Assembly (NCBI RefSeq): GCF_018986915.1
Contig: NZ_CP076723.1
Location: 963,501-1,027,500, forward strand
Origin: Geomonas oryzisoli
GTDB lineage: Bacteria > Desulfobacterota > Desulfuromonadia > Geobacterales > Geobacteraceae
Direction of reading: 5' to 3'
Length of the DNA: 64,000 bases
Shown: positions 1 to 11,260 of the stretch, one piece after another
Layout of the letters: each line of letters begins with the position of its first letter
How positions within the stretch are numbered: the stretch's first letter is position 1
Notes under the pieces: model-generated
What the model saw: the letters and a program-made list of their open reading frames with translations, nothing else
The model's database searches: none
What the model was told of the DNA's origin: nothing
Translations under genes and position numbers: made by a program

Positions 1-1
1 A

Positions 2-454
2 GCTGCCTCGACACACGATTCTGTCAAGATCAAGGAGCGCAAGGCTGCTGAGGGGGAGGCCGTGAAGCACTTGGACTCTGTGGCGGCGTTCTACCAACTC
101 GCCGCGGTTAGCGACCCCAACGTCCTCCTCTATACTGGATTCACTCCGGCGCCGACACGTAAGGGGGAACCGCTACTGTCGATGCCGCAGGGGCTTGCCA
201 TCTACCAGGGGCCGGTTCTCGGCAGCGCCGCTGTCACGGTAAATCATCTTCAGGGTGTGATGTTATGGGAGCTTCAGGTGGCGGAAGGGGACCTATCCCT
301 GGAACGGAACTGGCGCCCACACATCTTTACCGTGGGAGATCCGATGATTATCAACGGCCTGACCGTCGAGCGGGAACACGGCTTCCGGGTCAGGGGGTAT
401 AACCGAGCGGGTGCGGGGCCGTGGTCGCCGCCGGTGACTTTTACCCCGAAGTAG
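2..454 (+). CDS. Partial protein with fibronectin type III-like C-terminus
   Basis: The reading frame is open from base 2, so the 5' end lies outside the window; the GTG at 62 is probably internal. The visible 150 residues end in a short beta-rich segment (GFRVRGYNRAGAGPWSPPV) typical of the last strands of an FN3 module, where a Tyr, an Asn/Arg-rich turn and a Gly-Pro-Trp-Ser loop precede the final strand. No catalytic motif or membrane segment is visible. Such proteins in Desulfuromonadia are usually uncharacterised, and the true function is unknown. The gene ends 17 bases before a strong shared terminator. Confidence 0.6.
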   Translation, partial: AASTHDSVKIKERKAAEGEAVKHLDSVAAFYQLAAVSDPNVLLYTGFTPAPTRKGEPLLSMPQGLAIYQGPVLGSAAVTVNHLQGVMLWELQVAEGDLSLERNWRPHIFTVGDPMIINGLTVEREHGFRVRGYNRAGAGPWSPPVTFTPK

Positions 455-471
455 GGATGGCCGGATAATGA

Positions 472-506
472 AAAGGCGTCCTCCTGGTGCAGGAGGACGC
501 CTTTTT
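472..506. terminator. Bidirectional intrinsic terminator
   Basis: A GC-rich perfect stem (AAGGCGTCCTCCT / AGGAGGACGCCTT, small loop) is flanked by A and T runs. It sits between the convergent FN3-like and FMN-binding genes and can serve both. Confidence 0.9.
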
Positions 507-535
507 TGAACTCGAACCAACGAACGGATGCGCAG

Positions 536-958
536 CTAGAGCTGGATGAACTCTTTGGGGTCGGTATTGGTCGCCATGGTCCATACCGTAGCGATCCCCT
601 TCTTGAGTACGTACACCGCCAATTGCTCGTAGCCGACCTTGTCGACCCATGGCTTAAGGAATTCCCGCTTGGCAACGATCTGCTTTTTAAGGTCGAGGTC
701 TTCCAGCGACTCGACCGTGCCGGCAATCCGGACCTGGATCAGGTTCTCGAAGATGCCGTTGCTGAAGCAGAGCTCCACCTTCGGGTTCTTGGTCAACTGG
801 TGGTAAAGATCCTTGATCTTGCCGGTGTTGAAGATGATGCCGTTCTCGTCCGCCCTGTACAACAGCATGCCTCGCACGTGCGGCGTATCGCCGTCGGCAG
901 TGGCCATGTGGAATATCGGGTTGGAGTTCATAAAGCTCAGGATCTCTTGCTTGTTCAT
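536..958 (-). CDS. Pyridoxamine 5'-phosphate oxidase-like FMN-binding protein
   Basis: This 140-residue protein has the split-barrel fold signature of small PNPOx-like proteins. An N-terminal helix (MNKQEILSFMNSNP) is followed by strands reading IFHMATADGDTPHVRGM and a later KVELCFSNG strand, the usual FMN-phosphate-binding side. These proteins bind FMN or F420-like cofactors, and the substrate cannot be predicted. The start at 958 is chosen because AAGGAG lies 7 to 8 bases upstream; the frame stays open further upstream, but that part is low-quality sequence overlapping the promoter. Single gene, convergent with its left neighbour. Confidence 0.85.
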   Translation of the reverse strand: MNKQEILSFMNSNPIFHMATADGDTPHVRGMLLYRADENGIIFNTGKIKDLYHQLTKNPKVELCFSNGIFENLIQVRIAGTVESLEDLDLKKQIVAKREFLKPWVDKVGYEQLAVYVLKKGIATVWTMATNTDPKEFIQL

Positions 959-1009
959 ATGTCGCTCCTTCAAAGCCCGCTGATGGTCGCTGGTGCTCAG
1001 ACAACGGAT

Positions 1010-1036
1010 ATTATACAACAAAGTTGAATGCTGCAA
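1010..1036 (-). promoter_or_regulatory. Sigma-70-type promoter for the FMN-binding gene
   Basis: Read on the minus strand there is TTGCAG, a 15-base spacer and a perfect TATAAT, about 50 bases before the start codon. The spacer is short, so the -35 assignment is less certain than the -10. Confidence 0.5.
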
Positions 1037-1191
1037 GACTGGGTGTTGGGTAACATGATTAGGAGTGGCCAATAAAAATACCGGCGGGCGGTAGCCAGGA
1101 AGCGGCCATCCGGTAAAATGGTGGCCTATCGGAATTCCTGTAGGCATATGGTGCAATCGGTCGCAGCACAAGAGTACAGGAGGTTACCGCA

Positions 1192-1551
1192 ATGAAAACA
1201 GCCATCGCGCTCCTTGCATTACTGTTTGCCTTGCCGGCACACGCCCTCGACAAGGACAAGATCTCCCATTTCGGGGGCGGCACCATCCTGGGCCTGGCCT
1301 CGGACACGATACTGTACCACGCGACGGACCTGGAGCGGCCCAAACGGATGATAGCTGCCACGGGGCTGGCCATGGTACCGGGCTTTGCTATCGAAGTGGC
1401 GGACGAGTTTACGGGGACCCACTTCGGTTGGTATGATCTTCTTGCAGACGGCCTGGGAGCGGCGACCGGCGTGGTAGCCGGCGAACTGATCAACGGCAAG
1501 CTCTGGGTCAAGGCTTCGGCGCGCCAGGTGCAGTTGACCGGGCGTTGGTGA
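1192..1551 (+). CDS. Small exported protein, DUF2279/YfiM-like
   Basis: The 119-residue protein begins with a signal peptide (MKTAIALLALLFALPAHA, likely cleaved after AHA). The mature part starts DKDKISHFGGG, resembling the Asp-Lys-x-x-His-Phe start of DUF2279/YfiM-type periplasmic proteins. It then has two hydrophobic, Gly/Ala-rich stretches (about residues 30-45 and 60-75) and a WYDLLADGLGAATG segment like VanZ-type small membrane proteins. AGGAGG lies 7 bases before the ATG. It is followed 16 bases later by a 57-residue ORF, probably in the same transcript. The molecular role is unknown. Confidence 0.75.
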   Translation: MKTAIALLALLFALPAHALDKDKISHFGGGTILGLASDTILYHATDLERPKRMIAATGLAMVPGFAIEVADEFTGTHFGWYDLLADGLGAATGVVAGELINGKLWVKASARQVQLTGRW

Positions 1552-1567
1552 TGTCGAGGTGGGGAGC

Positions 1568-1741
1568 ATGAAAGAAGAACGCGATACAGATCCCGCGCAG
1601 CGCTGGGTCGCCACCTTCACCTGGGAAGACAGGCTCATCGCCAGGTTTTTCCCGCGCTTCTTCAAGCGTTATGCGCCCGAGGAGGTGCAGCGGCAGTGGG
1701 AACTGCTCCAGGCCCGCAAACGGGAGCGCAGCGACGGTTAG
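1568..1741 (+). CDS. Small hypothetical protein (57 aa)
   Basis: A short charged protein with a Trp/Phe/Arg-rich centre (WEDRLIARFFPRFFKRY) that looks like an amphipathic helix. A purine-rich AGGTGGGG sits just before the ATG at 1568; a GTG nine bases upstream is the alternative start. It closely follows the DUF2279-like gene and is followed by an intrinsic terminator, which supports a two-gene unit. No family recognised. Confidence 0.55.
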   Translation: MKEERDTDPAQRWVATFTWEDRLIARFFPRFFKRYAPEEVQRQWELLQARKRERSDG

Positions 1742-1764
1742 GTGCCGCAGTTTCCGGAAACGGC

Positions 1765-1796
1765 AAAGGCCAGGCTACCCGGGCAGCCTGGCCTTT
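1765..1796. terminator. Intrinsic terminator (bidirectional)
   Basis: A perfect 12-bp stem (AAAGGCCAGGCT / AGCCTGGCCTTT) with an 8-base loop lies between the 57-residue ORF and the convergent BON-domain gene. Confidence 0.85.
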
Positions 1797-1821
1797 GTCT
1801 TAGCTGTGCGCCTCAGCGCAG

Positions 1822-2271
1822 CTACTTCTGTTCTTTCTCGTCCTTCTTTTCCTTCTTTTCCTTCTTCTCTTTCTTCTCCTTGGGCGGCGCGACTTCCAGT
1901 TCGTTGCTCACCTTCCCCTTGCCGACCACGGCGACTGCGGCCTTTTCCACGGTCTTCTTCTCGTCTTCGCTCTTCACCGGCCCTTTCAGGGTGACGTGCC
2001 CGTCCTTGGTGATGATCTTCACGTTGTGAGCCGTGATGGACAGGGACTTGTCTTTGACCACCGTGCGCCGGATCTCCCGGGTGATCTCCCGGTCGGTCTT
2101 GTTCTCCTTCTGCTGATCGGCGGTCGCACCCTTGTTCTCTTCCTTGTTCTTCCTGGTGTTGTCGGCTTTGGTGGTGTCGGCTTTGTCCTGGGCTGCCTGC
2201 AGCATGGGCGGTGCGCCCAGGGCGACGGCGGCTGACAGTGTGGCGGCGAGTAGCAGATTGATCGTTTTCAT
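1822..2271 (-). CDS. Exported BON-domain protein
   Basis: The 149-residue protein has a signal peptide (about residues 1-26, ending MLQAA). A Lys/Asp/Thr-rich linker follows, then one BON domain at about 60-128 with the typical ITREIRRTVVKDKSLSI start and a VKIITKDGHVTLKG strand pair. The C-terminus is a low-complexity run of alternating Lys and Glu (about 20 residues). BON domains, as in OsmY, bind membranes or phospholipids and are often linked to envelope stress. The extreme Lys/Glu tail is unusual and may interact with surface polymers, but that is a guess. It has its own promoter and no operon partner. Confidence 0.85.
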   Translation of the reverse strand: MKTINLLLAATLSAAVALGAPPMLQAAQDKADTTKADNTRKNKEENKGATADQQKENKTDREITREIRRTVVKDKSLSITAHNVKIITKDGHVTLKGPVKSEDEKKTVEKAAVAVVGKGKVSNELEVAPPKEKKEKKEKKEKKDEKEQK

Positions 2272-2331
2272 CGTGGAAACCCTCCTTCATCTTTGTGTTA
2301 TTGGGGTCATGCCCGTTTTGTGAATTAGTAA

Positions 2332-2360
2332 AAACTAATGCAAAGAGTGTAGGATGTCAA
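2332..2360 (-). promoter_or_regulatory. Probable promoter of the BON gene
   Basis: On the minus strand a perfect TTGACA is followed by a 17-base spacer and a weak -10, TAGTTT. The -10 overlaps a small inverted repeat (TTAGT-AAAA-ACTAA), a possible operator. Confidence 0.5.
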
Positions 2361-2493
2361 CACATCGTGCAAGCAAAGTAACGGAAAGGGAGCCGCAGTA
2401 CCTGCGGGGGGCTCTTTGACTTCTGCAGAATGTTGGATATCATTGGACTTTTCGGACCACGGTTCGATGATCACGATGTAAAGGAGAACGACG

Positions 2494-4563
2494 ATTCCAG
2501 CCCCCGACGTTTCTCACATCCGAAATATCGGCATCATCTCCCACATCGATGCAGGGAAGACTACTGTCACTGAGCGCATCCTCTTCTACAGCGGTGAAAC
2601 GCACAAGATGGGAGAGGTGCATGACGGCCAGGCGGTCATGGACTGGATGCCTCAGGAGCAGGAGCGGGGGATAACCATCACCGCCAGCGCCACCTCATGC
2701 CGCTGGGGAGAATACCGGATCAACCTGATCGACACCCCGGGGCACATAGACTTCACCATCGAGGTGGAGCGGAGCGTCCGGGTGCTGGACGGCGCGGTGG
2801 CCATCTTCAGTGCCGTCGAGGGGGTGCAGCCCCAGAGCGAGCTGGTATGGCGCCAGGCCGATCGCTATCGCGTACCCCGGATCTGCCTGATCAACAAGAT
2901 GGACCGCCTGGGGGCGGACCACGCCCATGTGCTGCATCACATGACCGAGCGGCTGGGGGCACGGGCGGTTCTGCTGCAGCTTCCCATGGGAACGGAGACC
3001 GCGTTTTCCGGTGTGATCGACCTGATCGATGAGGAGGCCTTCTCGTTTTCGGAGCAGGACCTGGGACGGACGGTGCTGCGCGCCCCGGTACCCGCCGAAT
3101 ACGCAGACTCGGTGCTTAAGGCACGCCTGCAGTTGACGGAGGTGGCCGCGGATTTCGACGACCAGGTGATGGCGGACTTCCTGGAGGGGCGCAAGGTGGC
3201 GCCTGCAGATCTGCACCGCGCGCTGCGCACGGGGACCCTTTCCTGCCAGATCTTCCCGGTGCTGCTGGGGTCGGCGCTGCGCAACAAGGGGGTGCAGCCG
3301 GTCCTCGACGCGGTCTGCCTCTATCTGCCGTCCCCGCTGGACCTCCCGGCCATGGTAGGGAGGCAGCCGGGCAACGGCGAGGCTGAGATCTTCAGTTGCG
3401 ATCCGGACCATCCCCTGCGCGCGCTGGCCTTCAAGGTCATGGCGGAGGAGGGGCGGCGCCTTACCTACCTGCGCATCTATTCGGGGAGGGTGAAAACGGG
3501 AGCGAGCCTGCTCAATGCCAGCCGCGGCGGCAACGAGCGCATCAGGCACCTGTTTCGGATGCACGCCCACCGCAGAGAGGAGGTCGCCGAGGCCATCGCG
3601 GGGGACATCGTGGCGGTAACCGGCTGCCAGTCGACCCTCACCGGCGACACCCTCTGCGATCCGGAGCATCCCCTGATCCTGGAGGGGGTGAGCGTGCCCG
3701 ACCCGGTCGTCTCTCTGGCCGTGGAGGCAAAGGGGGTGGAAGACCGGGCGCACCTGTTGGGCGCGCTGGAGTTTTTCCAGTGGGAGGACCCCACCTTCCG
3801 GGTGCACGAGGACAAGGAGACCGGGCAGACCATCCTCACCGGGATGGGAGAACTGCATCTGGAGATCGTCATCGACCGCCTGCGGCGCGAGTACGGCGTG
3901 CAGGTGAAGACGGGGCGGCCGAGGGTGGTGTACCGCGAGGCGCTGCGGCGCGAGGTGTCCCGGCGCGAGGTGTTCCAGTCCATGGCCGACAAGCGCCCGG
4001 AACCTGCCGAGCTCTTGCTGCGCCTGGTTCCGCTGCCCCGGGGCGCCGGAGTGAGGACCATGCTTCCGGCGCCGGCGGCCCCGATCACCCCTGAGCTGCT
4101 GGCCGCAGTGCAGGAGAGCCTGCTGGAGGCGTGCCGCGGCGGCTGTGTGACGGGGTACGCCCTGACCGACCTGGAGGTGCGGGTGGAGGAGATCCCGGTG
4201 GAGCCGGGCGCTCCGGCCCCCTCTGAGCTCTCCCTGCGCGGTGCGGCGCAGCGCGGGGTGGTGCTGGCGGCGCGCGAGGGGGATCCCATGCTGCTGGAGC
4301 CGATCATGAAACTGGAGCTGGAAACGCCGACGGAGCACCTTGGGAAGGTGCTGGGGGGGCTGCAGCAGAAAAGGGGGCGGGTGGAGGGGCTGGACCGGCG
4401 TGGGGAGCTCGAGCTGGTCAAGGCAACCGTCCCGCTGGCCGAGATGTTCGGCTACATGACCGAGCTGCGCAGCGCAACCAAGGGGCGCGGGAGTTACACC
4501 ATGGAGTTCCAGGGATTCGAAGAGGCCCCGGCGGAGGTGCAGCAGCGCTTCGGTTTGCAGTAG
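2494..4563 (+). CDS. fusA: Elongation factor G paralogue, apparent ATT start
   Basis: This translational GTPase drives ribosomal translocation in canonical form; at 689 residues it is full EF-G length. All GTPase motifs are visible: G1 SHIDAGKTT (16-24), G2 RGITIT (59-64), G3 DTPGH (80-84) and G4 NKMD (134-137). Domain II, the [20 protein letters not shown] region of domain III, and domains IV-V follow. The first ATG in frame (2608) lies after G1 and would delete the P-loop. A stop at 2479 closes the frame upstream. Between them the only plausible initiator is ATT at 2494, seven bases after AAGGAG. The gene stands alone, away from rpsL/rpsG/tuf, so it is probably a second EF-G (fusA2-like). 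A sequencing error at the start codon is the alternative. Confidence 0.9.
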   Translation: MPAPDVSHIRNIGIISHIDAGKTTVTERILFYSGETHKMGEVHDGQAVMDWMPQEQERGITITASATSCRWGEYRINLIDTPGHIDFTIEVERSVRVLDGAVAIFSAVEGVQPQSELVWRQADRYRVPRICLINKMDRLGADHAHVLHHMTERLGARAVLLQLPMGTETAFSGVIDLIDEEAFSFSEQDLGRTVLRAPVPAEYADSVLKARLQLTEVAADFDDQVMADFLEGRKVAPADLHRALRTGTLSCQIFPVLLGSALRNKGVQPVLDAVCLYLPSPLDLPAMVGRQPGNGEAEIFSCDPDHPLRALAFKVMAEEGRRLTYLRIYSGRVKTGASLLNASRGGNERIRHLFRMHAHRREEVAEAIAGDIVAVTGCQSTLTGDTLCDPEHPLILEGVSVPDPVVSLAVEAKGVEDRAHLLGALEFFQWEDPTFRVHEDKETGQTILTGMGELHLEIVIDRLRREYGVQVKTGRPRVVYREALRREVSRREVFQSMADKRPEPAELLLRLVPLPRGAGVRTMLPAPAAPITPELLAAVQESLLEACRGGCVTGYALTDLEVRVEEIPVEPGAPAPSELSLRGAAQRGVVLAAREGDPMLLEPIMKLELETPTEHLGKVLGGLQQKRGRVEGLDRRGELELVKATVPLAEMFGYMTELRSATKGRGSYTMEFQGFEEAPAEVQQRFGLQ

Positions 4564-4578
4564 CGGCAGGAAAAGTGA

Positions 4579-4607
4579 GGGGACTGGCTCCGCAGGTGCC
4601 AGTCCCC
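4579..4607. repeat. 29-bp palindromic repeat acting as terminator (copy 1)
   Basis: An imperfect palindrome starting GGGGACTGGCTCCG and ending TGCCAGTCCCC fills the 49-bp gap between two convergent genes. Its exact reverse complement recurs at 11122-11150 and a close variant at 11070-11099. It is probably a dispersed REP-like element that also serves as a bidirectional terminator. Confidence 0.8.
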
Positions 4608-4612
4608 CTGTG

Positions 4613-7420
<2,808 letters not shown>

Positions 7421-7735
7421 TGCTCCGCTTCCTGGTTTTGCCAACGAGGGTGAAGAAACACAACAGATAGGTTTATATCAGATAGTGCTGAATGTTCAAT
7501 TGCAGGAGGTCCTATGGGGCTCATCGAATGACAGTTGCAGCGACGGCTGAGTTGTTGACAGTGACAGGGCGTGCTGTCAATGGTTCGGCGCATGGCGTCG
7601 GTTTTTTGTGTCGCTGCCGCCTTTTTTGCACCGCTTTGCCAGTGTCACGGGCGCAAGATCGAGGGTTTATGTCATTGGTTGGATTATTGCATACACATGT
7701 GGGCTTGCCTATACTGTCTAAAAAGGAGCAACCCC
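7421..7735. other. Intergenic region with inverted repeat
   Basis: There is no convincing gene here. An inverted repeat TTGACAG ... CTGTCAA (7555-7561 and 7574-7580, 12-base gap) could be an operator for the divergent kinase gene or the rightward transcript. Confidence 0.4.
7687..7715 (+). promoter_or_regulatory. Sigma-70-type promoter
   Basis: TTGCAT, a 17-base spacer and TATACT. It lies 20 bases before a Shine-Dalgarno and short ORF (7736-7918) and upstream of the DUF523 gene. Confidence 0.6.
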
Positions 7736-7918
7736 GTGTTCTTGATGCTCAAAACGTTCCCCGACCGCAGGGAGAATCGTCACCCCAAGCAGCAGCCTCT
7801 GCTGGACGGTAACACGAACCACGTTGCCAGGCATGATCTGAGAATGCCGCTACCTCCCCGACAGGTGCGGCTCTGCATCGGCGAGGGGCTCTTCGGCCAA
7901 GAGGCGCCGCTCTTTTAA
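7736..7918 (+). CDS. Possible small protein (60 aa)
   Basis: An ORF starting at GTG 7736 with AAGGAG eight bases upstream and a good promoter just before it. The product is basic and His/Arg/Pro-rich in the first two thirds, then ends PPRQVRLCIGEGLFGQEAPLF. No family is recognised. Support comes from promoter, ribosome site and the neat stop at 7916. Against it are ordinary composition and the lack of recognisable homologues. It may instead be the leader of the following gene. Confidence 0.35.
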   Translation: MFLMLKTFPDRRENRHPKQQPLLDGNTNHVARHDLRMPLPPRQVRLCIGEGLFGQEAPLF

Positions 7919-7999
7919 CGACAGTCCTTCCCGCTGGCGCAGGAGGCGTTTTTCTGCCACAATGTCTCCCGCCCCATCGATGCACCAGGGAGGTTATTC

Positions 8000-8956
8000 A
8001 TGTCCGGATCCGGCGCACCCATAAAAATCGGCGTCAGCTCCTGCCTTTTGGGAGAGAAGGTACGCTACGACGGCGGCCACAAGCACGACCCCTACATCAC
8101 GGCGGTCCTGGGACGGTTCTTCAGTTTCGTGCCGGTCTGTCCGGAGGTGGAGTGCGGCATGACCACGCCGCGCGAGGCGATGCGCCTGGAGGGCGATCCT
8201 GAAAAGCCGCGGCTCATGACGCACCGCAGCCGCATCGACAAGACCGAACAGATGCTCGAGTTCTGCCGCAACAAGGTGGAGCAGTTGGCGCACGAGGACC
8301 TGTGCGGCTTCGTCTTCAAGAAGGGCTCCCCCTCCTCGGGGCTGTTCCGGGTCAAGGTGTACCGGGAGGGAATGGCGCCGGCAACCGGCAGCGGCCTCTT
8401 CGCCGCTGCGGTGGCGCGACGCTTCCCGCAACTCCCCATGGAGGAGGAGGGGAGGCTGAACGACCCGGTACTCAGGGAAAACTTCATCGAGCGGGTGTTC
8501 GCCTTCAGGCGCTGGAAGGACTTTCTCGGCCAGGGACCGGACCTTGGCAAGCTGGTGCAGTTTCACACCTGCCAGAAGCTGCTGATCATGTCGCACAGCA
8601 CCCAGCTCTACCGCGAACTCGGGGCGCTGGTGGCACGGGGGAAGGAGCTTCCTCTGGCCGAGCTGCTGGAGCGCTACCAGGAGCTCTACATGAAGGCCCT
8701 GGAGCTGCACGCGACGGTGAAGAAGCAGACCAACGTACTGATGCACATCATGGGGTACTTCAAGAAGGAACTCTCCGCCGACGAGAAACAGGAGCTTTTG
8801 CAGCTGATCGGCCAGTACCACGACGGGATGGTGCCGCTGGTGGTCCCCCTGACGATGCTCAAGCATTACGTCGCCAAGTACCGGCAGGAGTACTTGCGGC
8901 AGCAGGTCTATCTCTCCCCCCACCCGGCGGAGCTCATGCTGCGTAACCACGTCTAG
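8000..8956 (+). CDS. DUF523 and DUF1722 domain protein
   Basis: A 318-residue two-domain protein. The N-terminal DUF523 part (about 8-150) has the family signature KIGVSSCLLGEKVRYDGGHK with Cys near the start, plus PVCPEVECGM and the GSPSSG loop. The C-terminal DUF1722 part (about 195-312) has HTCQKLLIMSHS and a long helical end. The fusion resembles the YbgA (DUF1722) family attached to DUF523 and is common in bacteria. YbgA often neighbours photolyase genes, but none is present here. The conserved Cys residues suggest metal or FeS binding, which is not established. GGGAGG precedes the ATG. Confidence 0.9.
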   Translation: MSGSGAPIKIGVSSCLLGEKVRYDGGHKHDPYITAVLGRFFSFVPVCPEVECGMTTPREAMRLEGDPEKPRLMTHRSRIDKTEQMLEFCRNKVEQLAHEDLCGFVFKKGSPSSGLFRVKVYREGMAPATGSGLFAAAVARRFPQLPMEEEGRLNDPVLRENFIERVFAFRRWKDFLGQGPDLGKLVQFHTCQKLLIMSHSTQLYRELGALVARGKELPLAELLERYQELYMKALELHATVKKQTNVLMHIMGYFKKELSADEKQELLQLIGQYHDGMVPLVVPLTMLKHYVAKYRQEYLRQQVYLSPHPAELMLRNHV

Positions 8957-9059
8957 CCGCCCGGGCTCACCATCCCCAAACCCGCCTATTAGATTTTCTC
9001 TATCCTGGAACGCCCTCTTCGGCTATAGTTTGCCCATTCCGCAACTGCAGAGGTGCCGT

Positions 9060-11063
9060 ATGGAAGCGACACGCGAGATCTACTGGAACGTCAACCATGC
9101 CCTGATCTGGGTCATGTACCTGTTCGCCTTCCTCGCCCTGGGCGGATGCGCCTGGGGCTTCTGGTCGCGGCTGCCGCTGTACCGGCAGGGGAAGCCCCTG
9201 GACCGGCTGGATCGGCTCTCGCTGCGCCTGAAGCTCATGGTGCGCGGCGCACTGACCCAGGCCAAGGTGCTCCGGGTGCAGGTGCCGGGGACGCTGCATG
9301 CCTTTTTCTTCTGGGGATTCCTGCTCCTGTTCATCGGCACGCTGCTCATCATGCTGCAGGCCGACTTAACGGCGCCGCTGGCGGGATGGACCTTTCTGAA
9401 GGGGACCTTCTACAAGGGGTATTCCCTCACCCTGGACCTGGCGGGGATGATCGCCATCCTCATGCTGGCCGGGCTCTTCGTGCGCCGCTTCCTGGTCAGG
9501 CCCCCGGCGCTCCCCACCAAGAGGGACGACTACCTGGCGCATGCGCTCCTCTTCACCATCCTGATAACGGGATTCGTGGTGGAGGCGCTCCGGATGGCCG
9601 CCACCGAGGTGCACCAGAACCCGGAGTTGGCCAGGCTCTCCCCGGGGGGGCTGCTGCTAACCCCCCTGTTCGCCGGGATGACCCCCGCCGGCATCTCCAT
9701 CACCCACAAGGCCCTGTGGTGGATTCACTTCTTCCTGGCCATGGCCTTCATCGTCGCCATCCCCTTCACCAAGCTGCGGCACCTGTTCACCGATCCGGCC
9801 AACTACCTCTTCACCGATCTGCGTCCCAAGGGGGCCATCGCGACCATCAACCTCGAGGACGAGACCGCCGAGCAGTTCGGCGCGGCCAAGGCCGCCGACC
9901 TCGCCTGGAAGGACATCTACGATGCCGACGCCTGCACGCTGTGCAAGCGCTGCCAGGACCGCTGCCCGGCCTGGAACACCGAGAAGCCGCTTTCCCCGAT
10001 GCGGGTGGTGCAGCAGGTGGGGGAGCTGGCGCTCAACGACCCGCAGGGGGACCTGTGCCGTTACGTCACCGAGGAGGTGCTCTGGGACTGTACTACCTGC
10101 CGGGCCTGCCAGGAGATCTGCCCGGTAGACATCGAGCACGTCAACAAGATCCTTGAGATGCGGCGGAACCTGGCCCTCATGGAGGGGAAGTTCCCCGGCG
10201 ACGAGGTGCGGGGCGCGATGGGGAACTACGAGGTGAACGGCAACCCCTTCGGCCTGGCCTGGGCCGAGCGCGGCGCCTGGGCCGAGGGGCTCGACGTGGT
10301 CACGCTGGAGAGCGGCGAGCCCTTCGACGTGATGTACTTCGTGGGGTGCTACGCCTCCTTCGACCGCAGGAACCGGGAGGTGGCCAAGGCCTTCGCGAGG
10401 ATCTGCTCCGCGGCGGGGATCAGGCTCGGCATCCTCGGTAAGGAAGAGAAGTGCTGCGGGGAGCCGCCGCGCAAGCTGGGCAACGAGTACCAGTACCAGA
10501 CCATGGCCCAGGAGAACATAGAACGGATCAAGGGGTACGGGGTGCGGGAGATCGTGACCACCTGTCCCCACTGCTTCAACACCCTGGCGCGCGACTACCG
10601 CGAGCTCGGCCTGGAGGTCCCGGTACGCCACTACAGCACCTTGCTGGCGGAACTGGTGCAACAGGGACGGCTGCAGCTGGAACCGGGCGAGAGCTTCGAC
10701 TGCACCTACCACGATTCCTGCTACATCGGACGCTACGCCGACATCTTCGAACCGCCGCGCGAGGTCGTGCAGCTCTTGGGAGGCACCATCGCCGAGATGG
10801 ATAGAAACCGCATGGAGAGCTTTTGCTGCGGCGGGGGAGGGGGGCGCATCCTCGCCGAGGAGAAGGTAGGCACGCGCATCAGCGCAGCCCGGGTGCAGAT
10901 GGCCGGGGAAACCGGCGCTCCCATGCTGGTTTCCAACTGCCCCTTCTGCCTCACCATGTTCGAGGACGGCATCAAGACCGGCGGCCTGGAAGGAAGCCTC
11001 GCGGCGCGCGACCTGGCCGAGCTCGTGGCGGCGCGGCTCCCGGCGCCCGGCTCCGGCCGTTGA
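9060..11063 (+). CDS. Membrane-bound FeS oxidoreductase (HdrD/CCG type)
   Basis: A 667-residue fusion. About residues 1-250 hold several membrane helices of the nitrate-reductase-gamma cytochrome b type. Two 4Fe-4S motifs follow, CTLCKRCQDRC and CTTCRACQEIC (about 300-365). Two CCG (cysteine-rich) domains come last, with FVGCYASFD, EKCCGEPPRK, TTCPHCFN, YHDSCYIGRY and FCCGGGGG. The family passes electrons between soluble carriers, commonly electron-transfer flavoprotein, and the quinone pool. In Geobacteraceae it often sits next to etfAB, which is not the case here, so the partner is unknown. ATG 9060 follows AGAGGTG. The gene is followed by the palindromic repeat pair. Confidence 0.9.
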   Translation: MEATREIYWNVNHALIWVMYLFAFLALGGCAWGFWSRLPLYRQGKPLDRLDRLSLRLKLMVRGALTQAKVLRVQVPGTLHAFFFWGFLLLFIGTLLIMLQADLTAPLAGWTFLKGTFYKGYSLTLDLAGMIAILMLAGLFVRRFLVRPPALPTKRDDYLAHALLFTILITGFVVEALRMAATEVHQNPELARLSPGGLLLTPLFAGMTPAGISITHKALWWIHFFLAMAFIVAIPFTKLRHLFTDPANYLFTDLRPKGAIATINLEDETAEQFGAAKAADLAWKDIYDADACTLCKRCQDRCPAWNTEKPLSPMRVVQQVGELALNDPQGDLCRYVTEEVLWDCTTCRACQEICPVDIEHVNKILEMRRNLALMEGKFPGDEVRGAMGNYEVNGNPFGLAWAERGAWAEGLDVVTLESGEPFDVMYFVGCYASFDRRNREVAKAFARICSAAGIRLGILGKEEKCCGEPPRKLGNEYQYQTMAQENIERIKGYGVREIVTTCPHCFNTLARDYRELGLEVPVRHYSTLLAELVQQGRLQLEPGESFDCTYHDSCYIGRYADIFEPPREVVQLLGGTIAEMDRNRMESFCCGGGGGRILAEEKVGTRISAARVQMAGETGAPMLVSNCPFCLTMFEDGIKTGGLEGSLAARDLAELVAARLPAPGSGR

Positions 11064-11069
11064 CCGAAA

Positions 11070-11153
11070 GGGGACTGGCTCCGTAAGGTGCCTGTCCCCC
11101 TTTACTTCTGACTGGCACAAAGGGGACTGGCACCTGCGGAGCCAGTCCCCTTT
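11070..11153. repeat. Two inverted copies of the 29-bp palindromic repeat
   Basis: A variant copy (11070-11099) and an exact reverse-complement copy (11122-11150) of the element at 4579. The second is flanked by AAA and TTT, giving a strong terminator after the FeS oxidoreductase gene. Confidence 0.8.
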
Positions 11154-11260
11154 CTCATGAGCTTCATTGACTTGTGCACTTCAGGCGTGCGATAGTGGGA
11201 CGGGCTTCTGCGTCGCCGCCGGCGGCACAGAGCCCGCATCCCAGCTTTGAGGACGATGCA

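Noticed and set aside
2695-4338. Long open frame antisense to the EF-G gene (minus strand)
   Set aside because: It is a by-product of high GC codon usage; no domain, no ribosome site, and the plus-strand gene has complete GTPase motifs.
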